From Mucilaginibacter sp. (GTDB lineage: Bacteria > Bacteroidota > Bacteroidia > Sphingobacteriales > Sphingobacteriaceae), in contig JAQBOA010000105.1 of assembly GCA_028288305.1 (NCBI GenBank), positions 1 through 35,824 on the forward strand: DNA of 35,824 nt, in the 5' to 3' direction. The position numbers and the translations under genes were made by a program. The notes beneath the pieces were generated by a model. It was not told the DNA's origin, made no database searches, and saw nothing but the letters and a program-made list of their open reading frames with translations. Below are positions 25,023 to 33,648 of this stretch, piece by piece. Every line of letters begins with the position of its first letter. Position 1 is the first letter of the stretch.

Positions 25023-26009
25023 ATGCATAAAATTTCCAAATTGGCGGTTCTTACATCAGGTGGTGATGCCCCTGGTATGAACCCCTGTATCCGGTCCGTT
25101 GTCAGAACAGCAATATATAACGGCTTAAATGTAACAGGCATCAGGCGCGGCTATCAGGGCCTTATTGAAGATGATATGTACAACATGGAGGCTCGTTCTG
25201 TAAGTAACATTCTAAGTTTAGGGGGTACCATTTTAAAAACCGCCCGTTGCTTACCCTTTCGTACCGACGAAGGAATGGAAACCGCCTATCAAAATTTAAA
25301 AAAACATAATATAGATGCATTGGTTGTAATTGGAGGTGATGGTACTTTTACGGGAGCGTTGCGCTTTTCGCAGAAATATCCGGATATAGCGGTTATGGGA
25401 GTACCGGGCACCATTGATAATGACCTTTACGGATCTACTTATACCCTGGGGTTTGATACAGCTACAAATACTGTTATTGAAGCCATTGATAAGATACGTG
25501 ATACTGCTGATGCGCACGACCGTTTATTTTTTATTGAAGTAATGGGCCGTGACTCAGGAGCTATTGCCTTAAGGGCAGGTATCTCATGCGGGGCCGAAGC
25601 TATACTATTGCCAGAAAAAGAAACAGCCATCGAAAAGCTGATTGAAAACCTAAAGAGCGGGCAAACCAATAAAAAATCGTCAAGCATTGTAATCGTAGCT
25701 GAAGGGGACAAACATGGAGGCGCGTATGATATAGCAAAATTGGTGCAGAAGGAAGTGAAATTTTATGATGTAAAAGTTACTATATTGGGGCATTTGCAAC
25801 GTGGAGGCAGTCCATCTGCTTTTGACAGGATACTGGGAAGCCGTTTGGGTTTTGCCGCTGTAAACGCATTAATAGCAGGCAGATCGCAAATGATGGTTGG
25901 GTTAGAAGCTAATCATATTAAATTAACCACCCTGGAAGAAGCACTCACCCAACACAAATTTAAACTGGAAGAAGATTTGATGCAGATGGCAGAAATACTA
26001 TCTATTTAA
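25023..26009 (+). CDS. pfkA: ATP-dependent 6-phosphofructokinase
   Basis: 328 residues, the normal length for bacterial PfkA. It phosphorylates fructose 6-phosphate to fructose 1,6-bisphosphate, the committed glycolytic step, in the cytosol. TSGGDAPGMN (11-20) and GGDGT (104-108) form the ATP site; Gly rather than Asp after GGD favours ATP over pyrophosphate. TIDND (130-134) holds the catalytic Asp132, and IEVMGRDSGAIAL and HLQRGGSPSAFDR bind fructose 6-phosphate. First gene of a tight operon: the next gene starts 4 bp after its stop. A near-consensus -7 element TATCTTCG lies at 24992-24999, but no good -33 partner is seen. Divergent from the Nudix-type regulator. Confidence 0.96.
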   Translation: MHKISKLAVLTSGGDAPGMNPCIRSVVRTAIYNGLNVTGIRRGYQGLIEDDMYNMEARSVSNILSLGGTILKTARCLPFRTDEGMETAYQNLKKHNIDALVVIGGDGTFTGALRFSQKYPDIAVMGVPGTIDNDLYGSTYTLGFDTATNTVIEAIDKIRDTADAHDRLFFIEVMGRDSGAIALRAGISCGAEAILLPEKETAIEKLIENLKSGQTNKKSSSIVIVAEGDKHGGAYDIAKLVQKEVKFYDVKVTILGHLQRGGSPSAFDRILGSRLGFAAVNALIAGRSQMMVGLEANHIKLTTLEEALTQHKFKLEEDLMQMAEILSI

Positions 26010-26013
26010 GTAT

Positions 26014-26862
26014 ATGATTGCAGTTGTATATAGCGGATCAAATTATGCCGACTGGAGATTAGTTGATAAAAACAGAACTATTTCTTCTTTTAAAACCAGC
26101 GGAATAAATCCTTATTTTAATGATGAAAAGCATATAATACAATTGCTTAATAAAAATATTAACCTTATACATCATGCCGAAGAAATAAAGCGTATCTATT
26201 TTTTTGGTGCCGGCTCATCATCTGACGAACTTAAAACGCGTGTACATAACGCTTTATCCGCCTTTTTTAAATTTGGAAAAGTAACTGTTGAGCATGATAT
26301 CACAGGCGCGGCCATAGCTTGCTGCAAAAATTCGCCTTGTATTATCAGCATATGTGGCAGCGGCTCAAACGCGGGCTGGTACGACGGCAAAAAAGTAAAG
26401 CCAAATAACTATGGTTTGGGCTATATTTTAGCTGATGAAGGATCAGGAAACTGGCTTGGCAAACAATTGATAAAGGGATTTATGAATGAAACGCTTCCTG
26501 AAGACATTTATAAGAAATTTATTCATCGTTATGACGTCGAGCGCAAAACCTTGCTCGAAAAAATTTACCGGCAAAAACAGCCAGCTTTATACCTGAGCTC
26601 TTTTACCGAGTTTTTTATAGATAACAAGGAAAATGCTTTTGTAAAAAGCACCGTTAAAAATGGATTTGTTAAACTGATAAATACCTATTTATTACCATTG
26701 CATGATCAACATCCCGAAGCTTTATTGTATTTTGCGGGCTCTGTTGCAGCAAGCTTTCAAAACCATTTATATGAGGCCGCAACAGACGCAAACCTTAAAA
26801 TTGCAAACATCATAAAAGAACCCATAAATAATTTATTAACATACTATTCAAGTAAAAATTAA
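26014..26862 (+). CDS. Degenerate N-acetylglucosamine kinase paralogue (possible pseudokinase)
   Basis: 282 residues, plainly related along its whole length to the kinase at 23228-24088 (GINPYF/GYNPYF, FFGAGSSSDELK/YYGAGCSTPEMR, YILADEGSGNWLGKQL/YILGDEGSGCYIGKKL, the C-terminal NIIKEPINNL/NIIRSPIDNL). But its N-terminal phosphate-1 loop, DGGSTKTNW in the paralogue, is YSGSNYADW here: Asp, Thr and Lys are all replaced. The HD catalytic pair (VEHDITGAA) and the second loop (CGSGSNAGWYDG) survive. The gene is intact and only 4-5 bp from pfkA and gapA on either side, so it is under selection. It may bind a sugar without phosphorylating it and act as a regulator or partner; a weakly active kinase is the alternative. 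Confidence 0.8.
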   Translation: MIAVVYSGSNYADWRLVDKNRTISSFKTSGINPYFNDEKHIIQLLNKNINLIHHAEEIKRIYFFGAGSSSDELKTRVHNALSAFFKFGKVTVEHDITGAAIACCKNSPCIISICGSGSNAGWYDGKKVKPNNYGLGYILADEGSGNWLGKQLIKGFMNETLPEDIYKKFIHRYDVERKTLLEKIYRQKQPALYLSSFTEFFIDNKENAFVKSTVKNGFVKLINTYLLPLHDQHPEALLYFAGSVAASFQNHLYEAATDANLKIANIIKEPINNLLTYYSSKN

Positions 26863-26867
26863 AAATC

Positions 26868-27863
26868 ATGAAAATAGGAATTAACGGCTTCGGCCGAATT
26901 GGCCGTCTGGCATTCAGGGCAGCAATTGAAAGACCCGGCGTAGAAGTTGTTGGTATTAATGACCTTGTTGAGCCGGACTATATGGCTTATATGTTAAAGT
27001 ACGATTCAACTCACGGACCTTTCAAAGGCACTATTGCTGTAGAAGGTGGTCATTTGGTGGTAAATGGTAAAACAATACGTGTTACTGCCGAAAAAGATCC
27101 GGCTAACTTAAAATGGAACGAAGTTGGCGCAGAAATAATTATTGAATCTACAGGTTTGTTTTTAACACAAGAAACAGCTCAAAAACATATTGATGCCGGC
27201 GCTAAAAAAGTGGTTATGAGCGCGCCTGCAAAGGATGATACTCCTACTTTTGTAATGGGTGTAAATCACAAAAAACTTACAGCTCAACAAACCATCGTAT
27301 CAAATGCATCATGTACCACTAATTGCCTTGCCCCTATTGCAAAGGTGCTGAATGATAATTTTGGTATTGAAGAAGGATTAATGAGCACTATCCACGCGGT
27401 TACTGCTACTCAAAAAACTGTTGACGGCCCATCACATAAAGATTGGCGCGGCGGCCGTGGGGCTTACCAAAATATCATCCCGTCATCAACTGGTGCTGCA
27501 AAGGCGGTTACTTTGGTTATTCCTGAATTAAAAGGAAAACTAACAGGTATGTCTTTCCGCGTACCTGTAGCCGACGTATCTGTTGTTGATTTAACCGTAC
27601 GTTTAAGCAAGCCAACTTCTTACGAAGCTATTAAAAAAGCAATGAAAGATGCTTCTGAAGGTGAACTTAAAGGCATTTTAGGATATACTGAAGAAGAAGT
27701 TGTATCACAAGACTTTAAAGGAGACGCCCGCACATCTATTTTTGATGCTAAAGCCGGTATCGCTTTAAATGATAATTTTGTGAAAGTGGTTTCATGGTAT
27801 GATAACGAGTGGGGATACTCAAACAAACTGATTGACCTGGTACAGGAATTGGGTAAATTATAA
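26868..27863 (+). CDS. gapA: Glyceraldehyde-3-phosphate dehydrogenase, type I
   Basis: 331 residues. It oxidises glyceraldehyde 3-phosphate to 1,3-bisphosphoglycerate with NAD. Rossmann motif INGFGRIGR (5-13) with Asp32 in GINDL, which favours NAD over NADP; catalytic Cys149 in SNASCTTNCLAP; His in the GLMSTIHAVTATQ segment; WYDNEWGYSNKL near the C-terminus. All canonical. Third gene of the pfkA operon, 5 bp after the kinase-like gene, followed by a terminator 35 bp downstream. More G+C-rich and codon-regular than the neighbouring glycan genes, as expected for a highly expressed enzyme. Confidence 0.98.
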   Translation: MKIGINGFGRIGRLAFRAAIERPGVEVVGINDLVEPDYMAYMLKYDSTHGPFKGTIAVEGGHLVVNGKTIRVTAEKDPANLKWNEVGAEIIIESTGLFLTQETAQKHIDAGAKKVVMSAPAKDDTPTFVMGVNHKKLTAQQTIVSNASCTTNCLAPIAKVLNDNFGIEEGLMSTIHAVTATQKTVDGPSHKDWRGGRGAYQNIIPSSTGAAKAVTLVIPELKGKLTGMSFRVPVADVSVVDLTVRLSKPTSYEAIKKAMKDASEGELKGILGYTEEEVVSQDFKGDARTSIFDAKAGIALNDNFVKVVSWYDNEWGYSNKLIDLVQELGKL

Positions 27864-27898
27864 TCAAACTGTTTTTATAAACTGTTCTTACATTTTAC

Positions 27899-27937
27899 AA
27901 AGCTCACCGACGAAACCGGTGGGCTTTTTTGTTTTTT
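27899..27937 (+). terminator. Rho-independent terminator of the pfkA-gapA operon
   Basis: AAAGCTCACCG (27899-27909) pairs with CGGTGGGCTTT (27917-27927) with one wobble, 7-nt loop, followed by a long T-rich run (TTTGTTTTTT). Confidence 0.92.
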
Positions 27938-27973
27938 ACTAGATGTGAAATGTACTTTATATAATCCACGGTG

Positions 27974-28165
27974 TCACATTAATTCCTTATCCTTTTTCTC
28001 ATGATAAGTTTTGAAAGCCAAATAGTAAAAAAATATAGAGATCACCGAATTCAATGCGATCCTACCCAAATTAAGCGCGGGATTTGTTGTAATAAGCTGA
28101 TAAATTACCAGGAACAACGCAAGCGTGCCTGCAGCCAAATAAAGGATAAGATATTTTGAGCTCAT
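27974..28165 (-). CDS. Small two-helix membrane protein (paralogue 1)
   Basis: 63 residues: a short N-terminus, helix 1 (YLILYLAAGTLALFLVIYQLI), a loop TTNPALNLGRIAL, helix 2 (NSVISIFFYYLAFKTY) and a charged tail HEKKDKELM. No named family recognised. It clearly resembles the protein encoded 216 bp upstream (28382-28567): shared pattern M-S-x-K-[YF]-x-x-LYL...LF-x-[VL]...T-x-x-P-x-x-N...FF-x-LA-[FY]-KTY. The paralogy and good two-helix pattern argue that both are real genes despite their size. ATG start in an A/T-rich context. Confidence 0.7.
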   Translation of the reverse strand: MSSKYLILYLAAGTLALFLVIYQLITTNPALNLGRIALNSVISIFFYYLAFKTYHEKKDKELM

Positions 28166-28381
28166 ACAATAAATATTTAAAATTTAATTTATGAAAAGCG
28201 ATCAACCTCGTTTTTATGGCTGCTCCTTTTGTAAATATATAACAAAGCAATTAAAGGAGTGTGCTATGGGCTGTATGTTTTTACAATGAGGTGCTTGCTA
28301 AAGAATTATCCCCAATTAAAAATTGAACTTATAAGGCAATTCAATTTATATGAAATAATATTAGATTAATTGGAAAAGCTA

Positions 28382-28567
28382 TTATTTCAAATCATTTTCA
28401 ACCGGATATGTTTTATAGGCAAGGGAGAAAAAAATTATATCAGGTATTGTAATTAACAGCACATTTATGGGGTTAACATCTGGAAATGAAGTTACCACAT
28501 AGTATACCAAACAAAACAATCCTGCAAAACCTAAAAACAAATACAGCAAACGAAATTTGGGACTCAT
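28382..28567 (-). CDS. Small two-helix membrane protein (paralogue 2)
   Basis: 61 residues: FRLLYLFLGFAGLFCLVYYVV as helix 1, the loop TSFPDVNPINVLL, then ITIPDIIFFSLAYKTY as helix 2 and an acidic end PVENDLK. Same design as 27974-28165. Function unknown; the constant KTY end of helix 2 and the N-x-I/A segment before it look like the conserved parts. It lies between the gapA terminator and glgB, on the minus strand like glgB, whose stop is 73 bp upstream of this start, so weak read-through coupling to glgB is possible. Confidence 0.68.
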   Translation of the reverse strand: MSPKFRLLYLFLGFAGLFCLVYYVVTSFPDVNPINVLLITIPDIIFFSLAYKTYPVENDLK

Positions 28568-28640
28568 AACGCAAAATGATTAAATAAAGAAATCGTTATG
28601 CTTGTACGTTATCGTCAAAAAAAGGTTATACCGAAGTAAA

Positions 28641-30737
28641 TCAGCGTTTTAGTTCGTATTTTGCAGGTGCTGCCATAATTTTTTTAAATATAACTGCTCC
28701 TAAAGGTGGTATAGTTATGGTTATAGAATTTTCCCTTCCATGCCAATTAACAACTTCCGTATTAATCAGTCCGGCATTTTCAACGCCGCTACCCCAGAAA
28801 TTTTTGGCATCCGAGTTAAATATTTCCTCCCATTTACCTCTTGACGGTACTCCAACGCGATAATTATAATGCGGTATTGGTGTCATATTTAAAACAATCA
28901 GCAAATCGTTTACCGCATCATGTCCCTTACGGTTATAAATCAATATGGAATCGTTTGCATTTCCGCCATCAACCCATTCAAAACTGCTCCCTTCAAAGCC
29001 CTTTTCATACAATGCAGGTTCAGCCCGGTATAAATGGTTTAAAGCTTTAACCACTTCTTTTATACCCTGGTGATTAGGATATTCCAGCACATACCAGTCT
29101 AAAGATTTTTGAAAGTTCCATTCATCACCCTGACCAAATTCGTCGCCCATAAAGAGCAGTTTGGTACCGGGATGGGTAAACATATAACTGTATAGCAAAC
29201 GCAGATTGGCAAATTGCTGCCATTCATCACCCGGCATTTTATGCAACATAGATCCTTTGCCATATACTACTTCATCGTGCGAAAAAGGAAGCATAAAGTT
29301 TTCAGTGAAGGCATATATCAAGCTAAAAGTAATTTGGTTGTGGTGGTATTTGCGGTATAACGGATCAGTCGAAAAATATTTTATCGTATCATGCATCCAC
29401 CCCATCATCCATTTCATTCCAAATCCCAGCCCGCCGCTATAAACCGGGCGGCTTACCCCGGTAAATGAAGTCGACTCTTCAGCAATAGTTTGCGTATCAG
29501 GAAAATGGCTGTAAACCGCCTGGTTAAATTCTTTTAAAAATGAAACAGCTTCCAAATTTTCATTGCCACCATAAATATTTGGTTCCCATTCCCCTTGTTT
29601 ACGCGAATAATCCAGGTAAAGCATGGAAGCTACAGCGTCAACACGTAATCCATCAGCATGGTATCTTTCCAGCCAAAATATTGCATTGCTTATTAAAAAT
29701 GAGCGAACTTCATTTCGGCCGTAATTAAATATATACGATTTCCAGTCGGGATGAAACCCTTTACGGGCATCGGCATGTTCATATAAGTGTGTGCCATCAA
29801 ATTTATATAATGCATGGATATCCCCGGGAAAATGCGAAGGCACCCAATCCAGTATAACCCCTATCCCTGCCAAATGCAACTGCTCAACAAGATACATCAG
29901 TTCCTTAGGGGTTCCATAGCGTGACGAAGCTGCAAAAAAACCGCTGATCTGATATCCCCAGCTGGGATAATAGGGGTGTTCCATTATTGGCATAAACTCT
30001 ACATGTGTAAAGCCCATTTCCTTTATATAAGGAACTAACTTATCAGCCAGTTGGCTGTACGTTAAAAACTCATCAGGGCTTTCCACACTTCGGGCCCATG
30101 AGCCAATATGCATTTCGTAAACAGAATACGGCCTGTTTAATCCATTATGCCCATAACGGTTAGCCATCCAGTCTCCGTCTTTCCATTCATAATAAGTATC
30201 GGCAACTATTGATGCTGTGTGAGGGGCAACTTCCCATTGCAAAGCAAAGGGGTCACTTTTTTCAAGGTCTTCGCCAGTTGAGGATTTAATGTAGTATTTA
30301 TAGGTTTCACCATTACCTGTATTTGGTATAAAACCTTCCCATACACCTGATGCATCCCAACGTACATACAGCGGGTGCGAGCTGCGGTTCCATCCGTTAA
30401 AATTACCAATCACCGAAATATATTGTGCGTTCGGCGCCCAAACGGCAAAGTAAGTACCTATTACACCATTAAATTCAATAACGTGCGATCCAAACTTTTC
30501 ATAAAGCTTATAGTGCTTGCCAGATTTAAAAAGGGCTATATCAAAATCAGTAAAACGGCTGTACGGTTCAACAGGCTTTAAATGATCAACTTCTTGTTCG
30601 GCTTTTTTTGTCCGGGTTACTTTTGGTTTAATCAGACTTTGTTCTTTTTCAACCGGTTGAGCTTTTGACTTTACGGCTTTTTTTGCCGGTTCAGATTTGA
30701 CTTCAGGTAACCCGGTTTTATTGATTTTTTTTGCCAT
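28641..30737 (-). CDS. glgB: 1,4-alpha-glucan branching enzyme
   Basis: 698 residues. It cuts alpha-1,4 chains and rejoins them by alpha-1,6 bonds during glycogen synthesis. CBM48 (about 85-175, YFAVWAPNAQYISVIGNFNGW), then the GH13 barrel with nucleophile Asp367 (DGLRVDAVASMLYLDY), acid/base Glu420 (TIAEEST) and Asp488 (FSHDEVVYGKGSM); C-terminal beta domain ends VIFKKIM. The first 50 residues are an unusual Lys/Ala/Pro-rich tail (PAKKAVKSKAQP, VTRTKKAEQ) before the conserved start; no internal ATG is available to skip it. No signal peptide: cytosolic. Downstream of the GH31 gene, with 209 bp of repeat-bearing DNA between them. Confidence 0.95.
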   Translation of the reverse strand: MAKKINKTGLPEVKSEPAKKAVKSKAQPVEKEQSLIKPKVTRTKKAEQEVDHLKPVEPYSRFTDFDIALFKSGKHYKLYEKFGSHVIEFNGVIGTYFAVWAPNAQYISVIGNFNGWNRSSHPLYVRWDASGVWEGFIPNTGNGETYKYYIKSSTGEDLEKSDPFALQWEVAPHTASIVADTYYEWKDGDWMANRYGHNGLNRPYSVYEMHIGSWARSVESPDEFLTYSQLADKLVPYIKEMGFTHVEFMPIMEHPYYPSWGYQISGFFAASSRYGTPKELMYLVEQLHLAGIGVILDWVPSHFPGDIHALYKFDGTHLYEHADARKGFHPDWKSYIFNYGRNEVRSFLISNAIFWLERYHADGLRVDAVASMLYLDYSRKQGEWEPNIYGGNENLEAVSFLKEFNQAVYSHFPDTQTIAEESTSFTGVSRPVYSGGLGFGMKWMMGWMHDTIKYFSTDPLYRKYHHNQITFSLIYAFTENFMLPFSHDEVVYGKGSMLHKMPGDEWQQFANLRLLYSYMFTHPGTKLLFMGDEFGQGDEWNFQKSLDWYVLEYPNHQGIKEVVKALNHLYRAEPALYEKGFEGSSFEWVDGGNANDSILIYNRKGHDAVNDLLIVLNMTPIPHYNYRVGVPSRGKWEEIFNSDAKNFWGSGVENAGLINTEVVNWHGRENSITITIPPLGAVIFKKIMAAPAKYELKR

Positions 30738-30860
30738 AGTATAGACTTAGCCCCTTAAAGCTTTATAATTAAATCGTTCGCGGTTTATTATCAGATTTAT
30801 AACAAATCAAATATAACAGATATTGTTTATCTCTGGATACGATTTTTAGGAATTAAAAAC

Positions 30861-30948
30861 AGAGATTAGATAGAGTCGGAAGTCCAGAAGTCCGAAAGAT
30901 AAGACACTTGTCTCTAAACACCGATCTCTTACCTCCAATCTCTAATCT
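30861..30948. repeat. Short-word repeat cluster between GH31 and glgB genes
   Basis: About 90 bp built of repeated words: AGAGATTAGATAGAG, then GTCGGAAGTCC-AGAAGTCCGAAAG, then ACTTGTCTCTAAACACCGATCTC, ending CCAATCTCTAATCT. The outer AGATTAGA (30863-30870) and TCTAATCT (30941-30948) are complementary, so it can form a large loop. Its right end runs into the GH31 stop codon (30947-30949). Seen directly; role unknown. Confidence 0.65.
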
Positions 30949-33406
30949 ACTTCATGATCTCAATCTTCTTAAAGTTCTTACTAAATATAAACTCGAGACA
31001 ATTGTTATCATCAATACTGAAATAGGAAATTTCTTTTCCGTCAGCGACTATTTTGGTTGGTACAAATGGCAGGCCAATAATATTAAAATGATAGGTTTCA
31101 TACCGTGGTGTATAAAGCCCCTCCATTGTTTGGTTAACCGTTAAAGTGGTACGTTTGCCGCTAACCACAAACTTTTTCTCCAGGTAAATATCCTGTTCAT
31201 AGGCAAATGTCTCGCCATAATCTTCAAAAAGAAAAGAATTAACTTCGTAATCACAGTAATAAATGTTCAATATTACTTCTTCTATCTCTTTTTCTCCTAC
31301 ATATTGCATTACAGGATATTCAGGGATAACGGAGCCTGCTTTAATAAATACCGGTATGGTTTCTAATGGTGTTGGCACAGTTACTTCCTGCCCGCCTTCA
31401 ATCTGCTTTAAAGTCCAGAAATTATACCATTTTCCTTTGGGCAGGTACACAATTCTGTTTACCTGGCCTGGTGCTAATACGGGGCATATTAAAATCTTAT
31501 CACCATAAGTAAATTCATCCTGGCGGAAATGATTAGTAAGCTCTTCCTGTTCCTGCATTATAATAGGCCTGAGTATAGGAAATCCATAACGATGGTGCTC
31601 CCAGAAAGTTGAGTATAAATAGGGCAGTAACCGGTATCGTAATTCAATAAATTTACGGTTAATAGAGGTAAAAGGCTCACCAAAACTCCATGGCTCGCGT
31701 TCTTTTGTATCGCCTGCAGAATGCGCCCTCATAAATGGTGAAAAGGTTCCCATTTGTATCCATCGGGTAAATAATTCACCGTCCGGTTCACCACTAAAGC
31801 CGCCTATATCAGTGCCACAAAAAGAAATCCCAGACATTGATAAACGCTGGCATTGGATATTGCCAAGTGTCAAATGCTCCCACGATGCTACATTATCACC
31901 TGTCCAAACGGAGGAGTAACGCTGCACACCCGAATAGCCTGCCCTTGTAATAGTAAAAGGGCGTTTATTTTTCATTAATTTGCGCAAGCCCTCATAAGTA
32001 GACCGTACCATTTGCATCCCATAAACATTATGGGCTTTACGGTGCGATCCACGGAAACCATCATACTGGTGCCTTACATCGTCAGGGAATGTACCTGCAC
32101 CAAATACAGCAGGCTCATTCATGTCATTCCAAACACCTGCTACGCCCATTTGCACCAGTTCATCAAATAAGCCACCCCACCATTCGCGTACATCAGGATT
32201 TGTAAAATCAGGAAATTGGCAGCGGCCAGGCCACACATGCCCCTCCATAAAGTAGTCGTCGCTACGGCGGCAAAAATGACGGTTCTCTTTTCCTTCTTTA
32301 AATACAAAGTAATTATCGTCAACTCTGATACCAGGATCAATGATTACTACTGTTTTAAACCCATCGGCAGCCAACTCTTTGATCATCTTTTTAGGATCAG
32401 GAAAATACTTCCTGTTCCATGTAAAACACCGGTATCCGTCCATGTAGTCAATGTCAAGGTAGATGCCGTCGCATGGAATTTTATTTTCCCTAAAACCATT
32501 TGCTATCTTTTTTACTTTCGCTTCAGGGTAATAACTCCAGCGACATTGATGATATCCCAACGCCCATAGTGGCGGCATAGGATGTGTTCCGGTTAAAATA
32601 TGATAACTTTTAACCACATCCATCATATGCGGCCCATGTATATAGTAATATTGCAATTCGCCGCCATCGGCCCAGAAACTTGTTTTTGTAGCATCTTCTG
32701 CTCCAAAGTCAAAATGTGCTTTAAATGTATTATCAAAGAAAATACCATGAGCTATTCCTTCATTCAAGCTAATATAAAACGGAATACTGCGATAAAGCGG
32801 GTCCTGGTTCCAGGCAAATGAATATGCATCTGTATTCCAATTTTGCAACCTTTTCCCGCGCAGATTTAATTCAGTCGGTTTATCTCCCAAACCAAAAAAA
32901 CTCTCGTTTTTATCACAGGTTTTTGTGCAAAAAACATAATAGCCACCAAATTGCACATTTTCTTCCCAGTGCATAGGCACGGCATCTGAACTGGTAATAT
33001 GGTCGTGGTTATCTGAAAATGAAATAAAAAAATCTTTTTTACGTATGTGGCAATTTACAACGTTTGTAGAAACTCGAAATTCATCTTCAGTTTCAGTTAA
33101 GGAGAAAACTGAAGCTTTGTGTTCCAATTTTGGTACGGCATAAGAAAAGTCATCCAAAAAAACGCCATGAGGCGCTAGTCTTACGCGGATAATCTCATCT
33201 GTAACAACAACCACTTCAACTTTAGCGTCGCCATCAGAAAAACAGAACTTATTTTCAATTTGATCAACGCGGTTTGGTACACCAAGGTATTTTTTTATAA
33301 TCGGTTTTATTCCATCGGCAGGATTATTAAGGTGATGAAACTCCTCTTCTTGCTCTTCAATTATTTTACTGGTTAACAGCCCGGGATTTAATATATTATC
33401 TTCCAT
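30947..33406 (-). CDS. Alpha-glucosidase, glycoside hydrolase family 31
   Basis: 819 residues. N-terminal beta domain with the galactose-mutarotase-like fold (to about 270), (beta/alpha)8 barrel with GIYLDIDYMDGYRCFTW (314-330), nucleophile Asp428 in WNDMNEP (426-432), and acid/base Asp504 in VWTGDNVASW; GTDIGGF and RWIQMGTFSPFMRAHS follow, then C-terminal beta domains. It releases glucose from the non-reducing ends of maltose and maltodextrins. No signal peptide (MEDNILNPGLL...), so it should work in the cytosol on imported oligosaccharides, which fits the MFS carrier encoded 242 bp upstream. Eukaryote-like GH31 subfamily length. Sucrase-isomaltase-type specificity on alpha-1,4 or alpha-1,6 cannot be told apart here. 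Confidence 0.93.
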   Translation of the reverse strand: MEDNILNPGLLTSKIIEEQEEEFHHLNNPADGIKPIIKKYLGVPNRVDQIENKFCFSDGDAKVEVVVVTDEIIRVRLAPHGVFLDDFSYAVPKLEHKASVFSLTETEDEFRVSTNVVNCHIRKKDFFISFSDNHDHITSSDAVPMHWEENVQFGGYYVFCTKTCDKNESFFGLGDKPTELNLRGKRLQNWNTDAYSFAWNQDPLYRSIPFYISLNEGIAHGIFFDNTFKAHFDFGAEDATKTSFWADGGELQYYYIHGPHMMDVVKSYHILTGTHPMPPLWALGYHQCRWSYYPEAKVKKIANGFRENKIPCDGIYLDIDYMDGYRCFTWNRKYFPDPKKMIKELAADGFKTVVIIDPGIRVDDNYFVFKEGKENRHFCRRSDDYFMEGHVWPGRCQFPDFTNPDVREWWGGLFDELVQMGVAGVWNDMNEPAVFGAGTFPDDVRHQYDGFRGSHRKAHNVYGMQMVRSTYEGLRKLMKNKRPFTITRAGYSGVQRYSSVWTGDNVASWEHLTLGNIQCQRLSMSGISFCGTDIGGFSGEPDGELFTRWIQMGTFSPFMRAHSAGDTKEREPWSFGEPFTSINRKFIELRYRLLPYLYSTFWEHHRYGFPILRPIIMQEQEELTNHFRQDEFTYGDKILICPVLAPGQVNRIVYLPKGKWYNFWTLKQIEGGQEVTVPTPLETIPVFIKAGSVIPEYPVMQYVGEKEIEEVILNIYYCDYEVNSFLFEDYGETFAYEQDIYLEKKFVVSGKRTTLTVNQTMEGLYTPRYETYHFNIIGLPFVPTKIVADGKEISYFSIDDNNCLEFIFSKNFKKIEIMK

Positions 33407-33648
33407 TAATTATAATCTCTTCTTCAAATACTTCATTGTGTATCTTGTACGCAATATACGGTATTCCGGTTTATCCAAAATCATTAACCATGCCAAATAA
33501 ATCGTTATTTTTTAGAATTTTTATTTGAAGTTTCTATACTCATGAGAGGGTTAATACATGGATAGAATTGCAAACATGAACAATCTAAATATAAATTCTG
33601 AGAAATAAAAACCTTAACATCCTCTATCTTAGGATATAACAGGTTTAA

